Source: Halodesulfovibrio aestuarii DSM 17919 = ATCC 29578
GTDB taxonomy: Bacteria > Desulfobacterota > Desulfovibrionia > Desulfovibrionales > Desulfovibrionaceae
DNA: 64,000 bases
NCBI RefSeq assembly: GCF_000384815.1
Contig: NZ_ARQF01000015.1
Coordinates: 1-64,000, forward strand
Reading direction: 5' to 3'
Shown piece after piece: positions 17,086 to 25,556 of the stretch (position 1 is its first letter; every line of letters begins with the position of its first letter). A program made the position numbers and the translations under genes. The notes beneath the pieces are model-generated. The model was not told where the DNA came from and ran no database searches. It worked only from the letters and a program-made list of their open reading frames with translations.

Positions 17086-19677
17086 CTACAGCAATGTAGC
17101 AAGCTCCTTTCGCAGCTTAAGCAGAACGTTCTGAAAGGCTTGTTCTGAATGCAGGATCATATCCAGCTGGCGGGTATGCATGAGCAAGTGCCCCACAACA
17201 TATAGTCTCCGCATTATATCTTCTTCAGACATATTTTCACATCGCGCCGACAATCTATCTCTGATAACAGTAACCCTGAAGTCATACTCATCAAGAATTA
17301 TTGCAAGAAGACGAACTCTTGCGTTCTTTTTCTGCAAATCAGCCGCCCCACCGGAAAACTTCATTGAAATAAAGTTTTCAGCAGGAACATCCCCGCCAAG
17401 AACTTCAACAGTGCAGAAATGATAGCCAAACCGGAACTGCAAGCAACAGAACTTACTGCTTATGAGAAAATAGTTTCGCATGGTGTAGACAGAAGATGCA
17501 TCCGGAACAAGGGACGGATCGCATGTTGATTCCGCAAGAATCGATAAAAAACTTTTAGCATTTACTGGCGGCGGCCCTGCCCACTTTACTGCTGTCATAC
17601 CTTTCCAGATGGCATGCATCGGGGTAGAAGAAATATTGTCAAATGTTATATATTTGCCTGCTGGATGCGTAATAAATCCGTCGTCCAAATCTACAACCCA
17701 GTATTGCATGGGACGGTTATCATAAAGTTGCTTGGTCTTGCCTGATGGAATATGCATATCCCGTCCAACGCGAAACATCTCATCAATTGCGTACTCATGA
17801 CAGAATCGCGTTATGTCATGCAACGTTGTGCAGTTTTCCGCCGTAAAATCAGGACTGGTCGGATCAGTTAAATGCAACGGCACAATTTTTTCTACTGCCG
17901 AAGCAAGCATCTCATAAACAGGCGTTCCTTTCATTGATCTACGCTGCTTACTCCATAATGCCAGCAGCTCTTCCACTTTTCCAGCGTACACCTTTCGGGA
18001 TGGTGCATCCAGAGTGGCATCTCCCTTGTATGAAACCAGATTATCTACATTTCCGACACCAAAAATTCCCGGCACTCCATACTCTCTTGCAACACTTGCC
18101 AGATGCCCCGCACGGGAACCTGTTCCGGAAATAACACCATTTGCTTTTGACAGAAGCGGAGCCCACCGTGGAGATGCATATTGAACAACCAGAATAGCAC
18201 CTTCAGGAAATGTCAGCGCATCAACTTCCCGTTGAACAAAGACCAACTCTCCATATCCAATACCGGTAGATACCGTATCGCCGCCGGAAAGAAGCAACGG
18301 CGCAGTCACCTCAATCGAATGTTCTATGCATGGAGATTGTGACAACGGCCTGCTTTGAAGGAATATAATATCCCTGTTTTCAGTCAGTCCCCATTCAATA
18401 TCCTGAGGGCAGCCGTAATGCTCTTCAATCTTCAAAGCATATCTCTGTAATAATTTTAGCTCATCCAATGTCAGAACTGGAGCGTACTGCATATTTTGGG
18501 GAACAGAAACAAGCTCGACGCCTCCGTCGACAGATATGTACTGTTTCTCTTTGTTAAGGATATCCTGCCCGACAACAGCCGTCCCCGCTCCTCCCTCTTT
18601 GCGCATTTTTACGATGTCCGCCGCAACTCTGCCATCCACAACACCTTTGGGAAGTCCATGGGCTGCATGAATTGTTGAGACGTCCTGCGAACAATCAATA
18701 GGGTCCGTACTGTAAATTACCCCTCCCGCAACCACATTCTGCATTGGCATAATAGCCACACACACAGCAAGGTCACGTGTGGCAAGACCTTTAGCTTTAC
18801 GATAAGCAACCGCTTCAGGAGAATATTTAGAGGCAACGACGTCCTTCCACGCAGCAAGCAGTTCATCATAGGAAACATTCAAACGGGAAAGATACTGCCC
18901 AGCAAAAGCGTGATGACGACCATCTTCGCCAACAGCACTGCTTCTGACAGCAAAACGCTGTGACGAAGGATCGCCTAACTCTTTGACCAGACGCAAAATC
19001 TCAGAAGAAATTTCTCCTGGAACAGGAGCCTTTACAATATCCTGACGAATCTTTGAGCAGGCAGCATAAAGCTCGGTGAGAGACTGGGATGTCACCTGTC
19101 GCAATCTACGGTCGCAAATATCATGAAGTTCGTTATGGCGCATGAACACCCAGAACGCATTGGACGTTGTTGCAACTCCGTCTGGAACAGGCACACCAAT
19201 ATTATTTTTCAGTTCACCAAGATTAGCGGCTTTTCCCCCCACAACAAATGCATCACCGGCTGTTATTTCAGAAAAAGGTACGACAAGAGGACTTTCAATA
19301 CTGGAAGGAGTGTTCAACAGCTCATTGTTCAACGTTTTTTGGATTTCTTGAAAACGCTTTTTGACAGGAGCAAACTTCTCAGGAGAATACCCTTCAATGC
19401 ATGAAATAAGCTGATACACGGCGGTATTGACGCGCGTGACCTGAGTTCGCACATACGTTACGTCAAACTCGTGCCCTTCGGCTAATGCCAGCTCCATCTG
19501 TGCCATTACTTCCAGAGCTTTATTGTTCGCACTTATTAAGCGCTTAAAGTTAGACGCTGCTTTGATGAAATCTTGCTGCAAAGCCTCCTCCCCCCTATTG
19601 TCGACAGGAGAGAAGAGGCGTTGAGTTTTTTCAGCAAGTCCCTTCAAGCAATATAAAACTTGATGAAGGATCTTCAT
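17086..19677 (-). CDS. PEP-synthase-like protein: ATP-grasp and phosphohistidine domains, no PEP/pyruvate barrel
   Basis: 863 residues. An N-terminal helical region (1-130) precedes a PPDK/PEP-synthase ATP-binding domain (about 135-445) with VVGGKAANLGELK, RFAVRSSAVGED, VVAGGVIYSTDP and EWGLTENRDIIFLQSRP. A swivelling phosphohistidine domain follows (about 460-575) with GTGSRAGHLASVAREYGVP, whose His525 is the expected phospho-acceptor. The usual C-terminal PEP/pyruvate TIM barrel is absent. Residues 580-863 are an alpha-rich region I do not recognise (YWVVDLDDGFITHPAG, GYHFCTVE). It can probably autophosphorylate with ATP, but the final acceptor is unknown. The start is 3 bases after the stop of the two-TM protein, so it is the last gene of the TauE operon. 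Rifampin phosphotransferase is the nearest known analogue of an ATP-grasp/His enzyme without this barrel, but its domain order differs. Confidence 0.85.
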   Translation of the reverse strand: MKILHQVLYCLKGLAEKTQRLFSPVDNRGEEALQQDFIKAASNFKRLISANNKALEVMAQMELALAEGHEFDVTYVRTQVTRVNTAVYQLISCIEGYSPEKFAPVKKRFQEIQKTLNNELLNTPSSIESPLVVPFSEITAGDAFVVGGKAANLGELKNNIGVPVPDGVATTSNAFWVFMRHNELHDICDRRLRQVTSQSLTELYAACSKIRQDIVKAPVPGEISSEILRLVKELGDPSSQRFAVRSSAVGEDGRHHAFAGQYLSRLNVSYDELLAAWKDVVASKYSPEAVAYRKAKGLATRDLAVCVAIMPMQNVVAGGVIYSTDPIDCSQDVSTIHAAHGLPKGVVDGRVAADIVKMRKEGGAGTAVVGQDILNKEKQYISVDGGVELVSVPQNMQYAPVLTLDELKLLQRYALKIEEHYGCPQDIEWGLTENRDIIFLQSRPLSQSPCIEHSIEVTAPLLLSGGDTVSTGIGYGELVFVQREVDALTFPEGAILVVQYASPRWAPLLSKANGVISGTGSRAGHLASVAREYGVPGIFGVGNVDNLVSYKGDATLDAPSRKVYAGKVEELLALWSKQRRSMKGTPVYEMLASAVEKIVPLHLTDPTSPDFTAENCTTLHDITRFCHEYAIDEMFRVGRDMHIPSGKTKQLYDNRPMQYWVVDLDDGFITHPAGKYITFDNISSTPMHAIWKGMTAVKWAGPPPVNAKSFLSILAESTCDPSLVPDASSVYTMRNYFLISSKFCCLQFRFGYHFCTVEVLGGDVPAENFISMKFSGGAADLQKKNARVRLLAIILDEYDFRVTVIRDRLSARCENMSEEDIMRRLYVVGHLLMHTRQLDMILHSEQAFQNVLLKLRKELATLL

Positions 19678-19680
19678 TCA

Positions 19681-20391
19681 TTACACTTCCTTTTTTGAAC
19701 CACCTTTCATTGCGAGTCCAACGCCCTCACATAAATGGAATAAGGCATAACCCCACCATAATGTGTACAGCACATAGAAGACCAGAGCAAACGACAGGAT
19801 TCCATAACTGTTGGATGCTTTTCTCGGTTCAATTCCAAAGTAGTTATACCCGACTTCAACCCCTTTCACGACAACAGAATTTACCACAACAGCCTCAGGG
19901 AACATTTTTTGGCGTTTTAGTGCTCTTTCTGTTTCTTTGAGAGTCTGCCACCATCTGTACATCACAACTTTAGGAAGCAAACCGTACTTATCCCTAAACG
20001 CATTTGCGTCATTATAAAACGCTGTATCACTATCTGTAATTGCGGCCGATAGCATCGCACCGAGAGAACCTGAATACTCTAGAGTCTTTTCGTCTTTCAT
20101 TACAACATTGCCTGTTTTTTCAAGCAACATCATTGCCTGCTGAGCAACTTCCTGACTGCTATACGTTAAGGAAACGGCTACTGATGTCTTTTCAACTGCC
20201 TGAGTATGCTCTCTCAACGAGGCAATATAATGTGTAGAACCTTTTGAAATTGAATTGAATAAATCATCCGAGGCTTGGAATGCACACCTACCGTGACCGT
20301 ACCAAGGCATAAACAATGACGCAAAAACACAACCGAAGCTTATGGCCATCGCCAGACCAAGCATGAAATTTTTACGATCTCGTATCAGCAT
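19681..20391 (-). CDS. two-TM protein with large extracytoplasmic domain, unknown function
   Basis: 236 residues from the ATG at 20391, chosen because GAGGAGG lies 8 bases upstream. A longer in-frame reading from 20445 would overlap the TauE gene. One transmembrane helix (about 10-30, LGLAMAISFGCVFASLF) precedes a 165-residue soluble segment rich in helices, and a second helix (about 196-220, ILSFALVFYVLYTLWWGYALF) precedes a short basic tail. The middle would lie outside the cytoplasmic membrane. I do not recognise a named domain. It is 2 bases from the TauE gene and 3 bases from the PEP-synthase-like gene, so a shared function with both is likely, perhaps as a sensor or accessory subunit of the permease. 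Confidence 0.75.
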   Translation of the reverse strand: MLIRDRKNFMLGLAMAISFGCVFASLFMPWYGHGRCAFQASDDLFNSISKGSTHYIASLREHTQAVEKTSVAVSLTYSSQEVAQQAMMLLEKTGNVVMKDEKTLEYSGSLGAMLSAAITDSDTAFYNDANAFRDKYGLLPKVVMYRWWQTLKETERALKRQKMFPEAVVVNSVVVKGVEVGYNYFGIEPRKASNSYGILSFALVFYVLYTLWWGYALFHLCEGVGLAMKGGSKKEV

Positions 20392-20393
20392 CA

Positions 20394-21644
20394 CTAATCC
20401 CTCCTCAGTGTTGGTATGTTGGTGACAAATTTTGTAATTACCCAAAGGGCGAAAATAGTGACCACAACAAAAAATGCATAGTTTCCGAATGTTGACAGTG
20501 CTCTTGCAAACTCAGGGGAAATATCCAGCATATCCATTTCCTGAAGCTTTGCAGGCAAAGCAAACAGTCGGTTAATGAAGCCTGCCAAAATAGCTGTGGC
20601 ATAAAAACCACGGATGTAGATACCTTTTACAACACGTGTTGTGAGCGCACCAAGCTGAATACCAAGCAAGGAGCCTATAAGCATGCCCATCGCGAGTGTG
20701 TAGAAGATAAAGCCGTAAATGGCGTACTGTGTGATGGAAGCAAATCCTGCGGTGAAGATGATCTGAAAAATATCAGTACCAACAGTTGTGAAGCTGGAAA
20801 CACCTAGAATGTACACGAACATAGGGAAGGTTAAGAAACCGCCGCCAACGCCCATAATCGCTGCAACAAAGCCGACAAAGGCACCGCACATAGCAACAAA
20901 TACACCGGAAATCTGCTTTCCACCCGGTACCAGGTCTTCATCAAACGTGATCATAGGCGGCAAATTAACGGCTTGCAGTTTAGATGAAAGTCCCTGTCCA
21001 TCTGCAGATCCTGAACCATGAGCATCGCCACTGTTGTCTTTTTTGCGCAACTTCAGAAAATCATTCATTGCATAGAAACCAAGGAAACCTAAAAGAACAA
21101 CGTATATTGCGCTGATAAAGGTGTCGCTCAATACCGGATTAATTTCATAAAGTGTTCTGTTTACAACACCACCACCTATAACGCCGCATAAGGAGCCTAC
21201 TAAAAAGGCTACCGCAAGCTTCGGGGACACGTTGCCTAACTTTTTATGAACCGCAGTTCCCATAATTGCTTTTGCAAAAATATGGAAAAGGTCGGTACCT
21301 ACTGCCAAGATACCTTTAATACCAGCACTCATGAGAGCCGGAGTAATAATGAATCCTCCACCGGCTCCGATACATCCTGTAATTAGACCCGCAAAAAGCC
21401 CGATTACGATTGATACTGCAAAGATTCCGGGTGTGTAAAAGGCAGGTGTATACGCTTTTTTTCCACCCAAGATTGCAGGCATGACATCGCCAGCCACTGC
21501 CAATGACACAAGAATAGCCGGTAACGCGAGTGCCAACAAAATCAGCATGCGTTTTTTACTTCGCAATATACTGTGTGAAACCTCTAATTCCCACCTCGCG
21601 TGCGCCTGCGAAGCTGCCATTAATACAGCATAAAATTTCCTCAT
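20394..21644 (-). CDS. TauE/SafE-family sulfite/anion exporter
   Basis: 416 residues with about eight to nine transmembrane segments arranged as two halves. Each half has a glycine-rich signature (LITGCIGAGGGFIITPALMS near 105 and VAAIMGVGGGFLTFPMFVYI near 265). The N-terminus has an extra hydrophobic segment (MLILLALALPAILVSLAVAG). Family members export sulfite, sulfoacetate or related anions, or move other small organic acids. A hydrophilic cytoplasmic linker (about 205-235, KKDNSGDAHGSGSADGQG) sits between the halves. AGGAGG precedes the ATG. It is third in a minus-strand run of kinase, receiver, TauE, two-TM protein and PEP-synthase-like enzyme. In a sulfate reducer a sulfite or sulfonate role is attractive but unproven. 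Confidence 0.9.
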   Translation of the reverse strand: MRKFYAVLMAASQAHARWELEVSHSILRSKKRMLILLALALPAILVSLAVAGDVMPAILGGKKAYTPAFYTPGIFAVSIVIGLFAGLITGCIGAGGGFIITPALMSAGIKGILAVGTDLFHIFAKAIMGTAVHKKLGNVSPKLAVAFLVGSLCGVIGGGVVNRTLYEINPVLSDTFISAIYVVLLGFLGFYAMNDFLKLRKKDNSGDAHGSGSADGQGLSSKLQAVNLPPMITFDEDLVPGGKQISGVFVAMCGAFVGFVAAIMGVGGGFLTFPMFVYILGVSSFTTVGTDIFQIIFTAGFASITQYAIYGFIFYTLAMGMLIGSLLGIQLGALTTRVVKGIYIRGFYATAILAGFINRLFALPAKLQEMDMLDISPEFARALSTFGNYAFFVVVTIFALWVITKFVTNIPTLRRD

Positions 21645-21687
21645 AACTTCCTCCTAGATAGCTAACCACAAGTTCTGGTGCGTGATG

Positions 21688-22071
21688 CTAAGAACGATGT
21701 GAATTATGTACATTTGCTGCATCGTGAACTTTAAACATGAGCTCATCGATATCTGCAGGTTTTAACAAATAGTCATAGGCACCAAGAGCCATTCCACTGA
21801 TCGCAACCTCCAGATCTGCGTGACCTGTCAGCATAATTACTTCCACGTCAGGCATCATTTCTTTGATCCGACGCAATGTTTCAATGCCGTCAATGCCCGG
21901 CATTTTCACATCCAAAACAACCACTTTTACAGGTTCTTCTTTCAACATTTCCAACGCTTCCAAGCCGGAGGATGCAACGCTTGCAGAAACATTTCTCCGT
22001 TCCAGTCTGCGCGCGATTACGGACAAGAAATCCGGCTCATCATCGACTAATAAAATTTTCAGTTCTTCCAT
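21688..22071 (-). CDS. receiver-only response regulator (CheY-like)
   Basis: 127 residues made of one receiver domain: acidic pair in LLVDDEPDF, phospho-acceptor in VVVLDVKMPG, threonine in VIMLTGHAD and lysine in YLLKPADIDE. There is no output domain. An AAGGAGGAG site precedes the ATG. The gene lies between its probable kinase (22099-23463) and the TauE gene in one operon. Single receivers act as phosphorelay intermediates or bind a target protein directly. It closely resembles the other single receiver at 27153-27533 in design. Confidence 0.93.
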   Translation of the reverse strand: MEELKILLVDDEPDFLSVIARRLERRNVSASVASSGLEALEMLKEEPVKVVVLDVKMPGIDGIETLRRIKEMMPDVEVIMLTGHADLEVAISGMALGAYDYLLKPADIDELMFKVHDAANVHNSHRS

Positions 22072-22098
22072 TTGGTTACTCCTCCTTGATCTGAACGC

Positions 22099-23463
22099 TT
22101 ACAACGCAGGCAGAGCATCTACAGCTGCCACCGGTAAAGTCAGTGTAAAGCTGCTTCCTTTATCGGGACTTGATTGCACAGAAAGGTTTCCGTCGTTTCG
22201 TCTTGCAAGAGAATAGGAGATTGACAATCCAAGACCGGTGCCCTGCCCAGCTGCCTTGGTGGTGAAAAATGGTTCAAAGATTCTATTTTTAAGCTCACGG
22301 GACAACCCGAGCCCTGTATCGGTCACACGAATAAGAACCGCGTGCTTTGTACTGAAGGTAGAAACAATAACGTTCCGCTCTTCCCTGTTGCTTACGGCAA
22401 CAGCATCAATGGCATTGTTAATGACATTCAATAAGATCTGCTGGACATGTCCTGCTGATGCATACGCAGGCACAAAGGCATTAAATTGAGTTTTGATCTT
22501 AATCCCGAGTTCCGCAGCCTTCGGCTGTGAAAGGTGCACAACATCCTCAACAACGCTATTCACATCAACTGCCGTTTTATTCTCTGCGCCCTTACGCGAC
22601 ATCCTGAGCAAACCATGTATTATTTCAGCACATCGCTTTCCTTGTTTGCGCATCACATCCAATGAGGCATCCATTTCTGAAAATGTTCCGCACAAGACCT
22701 TTCTTGGTTCTTTCTCCACCAGCGCTACCTGCTCCTGAAGATCTTCGAGCAACTCCTTAACCCAGCCTGCTTCCTGAATAATGATGGCAAGAGGTGTATT
22801 AATTTCGTGTGCGATTCCGGCAACGACCCTTGTCTGAGCAGACAGCCTGTTGGCCTCTATTAATTTTTGCTCAAGTTTTTCCCGCAACAGCGTCTCCTGA
22901 GCGAGTTTTTCATGAACAAAGCTTGAGAAAATTATGGAGTTAAAAATGGCTGTAATAAGAAGGGAGAAGAACAATGTCAGGCACAGACCGAATGAAAAGG
23001 TTGCACCGGGAAGCAGTGACTCGATAGAAACTCCGTAAAAGACACTGCCAGATCCCGGTACAAACACATGAAGCCATACGCTGGAGCTTGGTAGTGGCAA
23101 CATGGGGGCGTATATTGAGCTTGAATGATCACCATTCTGACTGTGAACTTCCTCCACCAGTCGTTGTTGCTCATCTGTATCTTCAATGTTTGAAGCTGTT
23201 ATTTTCTGGGATTCATTTTGGACTATCCACTGGCCATCCGGAAGCAGCATTGACAGTTTCCGACGCATAGCCTGCGTTGTAAGAACTTCTTTGTTCTCCA
23301 TCATTGCCTGCGCGTATCGAAGTGCGGGAGCTGCAGCATCGTCCAGATAGTTTTGAACAACCCGACTGCATAGAGCCACGGAAAGAATAAAAAGCGGGCC
23401 AATGCCTATCAGGAAAATTCTTGCTGCAAGCCAGCGGAAGGAGTTATGCGAGGAAATATACAT
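22099..23463 (-). CDS. membrane sensor histidine kinase
   Basis: 454 residues. Transmembrane helices at about 12-32 and 155-185 flank a periplasmic sensor segment of about 120 residues. The HisKA motif VVAGIAHEINTPLAIIIQEA contains the phosphorylated histidine. The HATPase has the N box (ILLNVINNAIDAV), DTGLGLS and GTGLGLSISYS. No HAMP or PAS is obvious. GGAAGGAG lies 7 bases before the ATG. The gene heads the exporter operon and is preceded by a sigma-54 promoter (23848-23863). The receiver 27 bases downstream is its likely partner. Confidence 0.92.
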   Translation of the reverse strand: MYISSHNSFRWLAARIFLIGIGPLFILSVALCSRVVQNYLDDAAAPALRYAQAMMENKEVLTTQAMRRKLSMLLPDGQWIVQNESQKITASNIEDTDEQQRLVEEVHSQNGDHSSSIYAPMLPLPSSSVWLHVFVPGSGSVFYGVSIESLLPGATFSFGLCLTLFFSLLITAIFNSIIFSSFVHEKLAQETLLREKLEQKLIEANRLSAQTRVVAGIAHEINTPLAIIIQEAGWVKELLEDLQEQVALVEKEPRKVLCGTFSEMDASLDVMRKQGKRCAEIIHGLLRMSRKGAENKTAVDVNSVVEDVVHLSQPKAAELGIKIKTQFNAFVPAYASAGHVQQILLNVINNAIDAVAVSNREERNVIVSTFSTKHAVLIRVTDTGLGLSRELKNRIFEPFFTTKAAGQGTGLGLSISYSLARRNDGNLSVQSSPDKGSSFTLTLPVAAVDALPAL

Positions 23464-23847
23464 ACATTTACTCCTTCCGCGTGGCTTTGCATGACAACAG
23501 GAATCGAATTAAGCCAACACTATGCCTGACAATCAAAAGCCTTTGCTGATGATACAAAGCAGTAACGTTAGCCAACATACGGGGAATCGTTGAAATAAAG
23601 CGGTATGCAATGCAGCTACTTATAATGCTATACGCCTCGAAAAAGATAGAAACCGTAGTAAAAGATGTGCTCATATCTTTCTGGCTAACTACGGAAAACA
23701 TAGATCTACTGGCGAGGTTCCCTGTCCCGTCGAAGGAAAAAAAGATGATGTCGCTCTTTTTATCCCACATGCTAGAATAACGGGCTTGGGCACCAAGCGC
23801 TGTCGAGAAGTTATATATAGTTACATTGCATACCATGCATTGTATTA

Positions 23848-23863
23848 GGCAAGCGCTGTGCCA
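23848..23863 (-). promoter_or_regulatory. sigma-54 (-24/-12) promoter of the exporter operon
   Basis: On the minus strand the sequence reads TGGCACAGCGCTTGCC, matching the RpoN consensus TGGCAC-N5-TTGC with GG and GC separated by exactly 10 bases. It faces the kinase-receiver-TauE operon. The next gene to the right encodes an NtrC-type activator, the class needed to open such promoters. Confidence 0.8.
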
Positions 23864-23925
23864 AACTTATCCGACACTAGCAAAACATCTAACACACCAA
23901 TTATATTGATTTTTTAAACAAACAA

Positions 23926-23962
23926 AAAAAGGAGCACACCTCATTTGGGCGCACTCCTTTGT
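23926..23962 (-). terminator. minus-strand terminator hairpin (second)
   Basis: Read on the minus strand, AAAGGAGTGCGCC and GGTGTGCTCCTTT pair over 13 positions with three wobble pairs, followed by a T run. It backs up the terminator at 24058-24091 and lies just upstream of the sigma-54 promoter, insulating it. Confidence 0.65.
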
Positions 23963-24057
23963 CAGGTTCTTTTACAATTGATGTAATTTTTTTTTACAGT
24001 TCAACACGTTGATTTCTTATAAGGACAGTCATGTTCCCTCTGGCCTTTCTTAGGCAC

Positions 24058-24091
24058 AAAAAAAGGGCTGCTACCCTAGCACCCCTTTCAC
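24058..24091 (-). terminator. terminator of the NtrC-type regulator gene
   Basis: On the minus strand AAAGGGGTGCTA and TAGCAGCCCTTT form a 12-bp stem with one mismatch and a GGG loop, followed by a T run. It is about 65 bases after the regulator's stop codon. Confidence 0.8.
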
Positions 24092-24155
24092 ACATTCTTA
24101 TTACGCCCCCATAACAGTTGGGACGATATTGTAGGCCGTTAGACAGCTACTACTG

Positions 24156-25556
24156 CTAGCTACCGCCATGTTCCTTCAACCCATACTTTTCAATCCGTCC
24201 GAGTAACGTCGGTCTGGACATACCAAGCAATTTAGCGGCGCGAGTTTTATTCCACGAAGCCAGTTCCAATGCCTCGGTGATCACAATTGCGCCAAAACGG
24301 TCCGCCAGAGTTTCAAACGTCTTATCATGATGCTCGGTCAGTAACGTACGAGTTACCCATGCACGAACATCGTCTTCGTCTCCTGCCGACTGGTGAGAGA
24401 CAGCAGCACCTTCTACAAGCTTCACAAAATCATCTTTGTCGAGCGGAAGTCCACGGCTGAATATCAATGCCTTATGCATTTTATTGCTTAACTCACGGAC
24501 ATTCCCGGGCCACGAATATTTCTGCATCATTGCCAGAGCTTCTTCTGTCAAACCGGGATTATGCATAGCGGATGCGCTGGCATGCATAGAAAGAAAATGT
24601 TCAGCCAACATCGCAATATCCTCAGTACGTTCACGAATGGGAGGAAGTGTGAGATTAACCACATTCAAGCGATAGTACAGGTCTTCCCTAAATTCACCAT
24701 TGGCAACAGCTTGCTCCAAGTCTTTATTCGTGGCTGCAAGAACCCGAACGTCAACAGAGATAGGCTGACTACCGCCCAAGCGTTCAACTTGCCGTTCCTG
24801 CAACAGCCGCAAAATCTTAGCTTGAATTGAAGTCGGCATATCTCCGATTTCATCAAGGAAGACAGTTCCGCCATTTGCTAATTCAATTTTCCCTGCTTTA
24901 CGATGGGAGGCACCAGTGAACGCGCCCTTTTCGTAGCCGAAAAGCTCACTCTCAAGCAACGTATCCGGAATAGCCACGCAGTTAATAACCTGAAATGGCG
25001 ATTTTGAACGCAAACTATGTTTATGGATAGCCTGCGCTACAAGCTCCTTGCCTGTGCCGGATTCTCCACGAATAAGTATGGTTGCATCTGTTGGCGCAGC
25101 ACGTCCTATCCTTTTACAGACATCCTGCATGGCTCTGCTTTTCCCTAAAAGAATAGGAGTATTCGCAGGCATGGGGGGAGTACTGGCATTAGCAGAAGCA
25201 ACCTGTATCGCTTTTTCAATCAGGGATAAAATCTCAGGAACATCAAAGGGCTTCATGACATAATCAAACGCACCCATTTTTGTTGATTCAATAGCGGTAT
25301 CAGTGGTGCCGTACGCAGTCATAATTAAAACCGGTAAATCAGAATACAGTGCGCGCAACGCTTTAAAGGTCTCAAGCCCATTCATACCCGGGAGACGAAC
25401 ATCAAGCACTGCGATATCCGGTCTGTCCCTCTCGGCCAGTTCAACGCCCGTTTCTCCACAATGCGCCTCCACAACATCATATCCTTCTGCATGAAGAATA
25501 TTCTGGAAGCTTTTGCGCAACTGAGCGTCATCATCCACTAAGAGAATTTTTGCCAT
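24156..25556 (-). CDS. NtrC-family sigma-54-dependent response regulator
   Basis: 466 residues: receiver (1-120; phospho-acceptor in [10 protein letters not shown], lysine in [10 protein letters not shown]), AAA+ activator domain (about 135-375) and a Fis-type helix-turn-helix at the C-terminus ([20 protein letters not shown]). The AAA+ domain has Walker [16 protein letters not shown], the sigma-54 contact loop GAFTGA, Walker [12 protein letters not shown] and an arginine-finger region. It should drive ATP-dependent opening of RpoN promoters such as the one at 23848-23863. A roughly 50-residue insert before the helix-turn-helix ([17 protein letters not shown]) is somewhat longer than usual. 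The start overlaps the upstream kinase gene, so the two form a cognate pair. Confidence 0.95.
   Translation of the reverse strand: MAKILLVDDDAQLRKSFQNILHAEGYDVVEAHCGETGVELAERDRPDIAVLDVRLPGMNGLETFKALRALYSDLPVLIMTAYGTTDTAIESTKMGAFDYVMKPFDVPEILSLIEKAIQVASANASTPPMPANTPILLGKSRAMQDVCKRIGRAAPTDATILIRGESGTGKELVAQAIHKHSLRSKSPFQVINCVAIPDTLLESELFGYEKGAFTGASHRKAGKIELANGGTVFLDEIGDMPTSIQAKILRLLQERQVERLGGSQPISVDVRVLAATNKDLEQAVANGEFREDLYYRLNVVNLTLPPIRERTEDIAMLAEHFLSMHASASAMHNPGLTEEALAMMQKYSWPGNVRELSNKMHKALIFSRGLPLDKDDFVKLVEGAAVSHQSAGDEDDVRAWVTRTLLTEHHDKTFETLADRFGAIVITEALELASWNKTRAAKLLGMSRPTLLGRIEKYGLKEHGGS

Larger units (their letters stand above)
23468..24155. other. long intergenic region before the exporter operon
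   Basis: It holds a sigma-54-type promoter (23848-23863) reading into the exporter operon, leaving an untranslated leader of about 375 bases, plus two terminator hairpins (23928-23960 and 24058-24091) for the NtrC gene coming from the right. An open frame fills 23468-23836 but has no ribosome site and an unconvincing composition, so I do not call it a gene. Confidence 0.6.
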
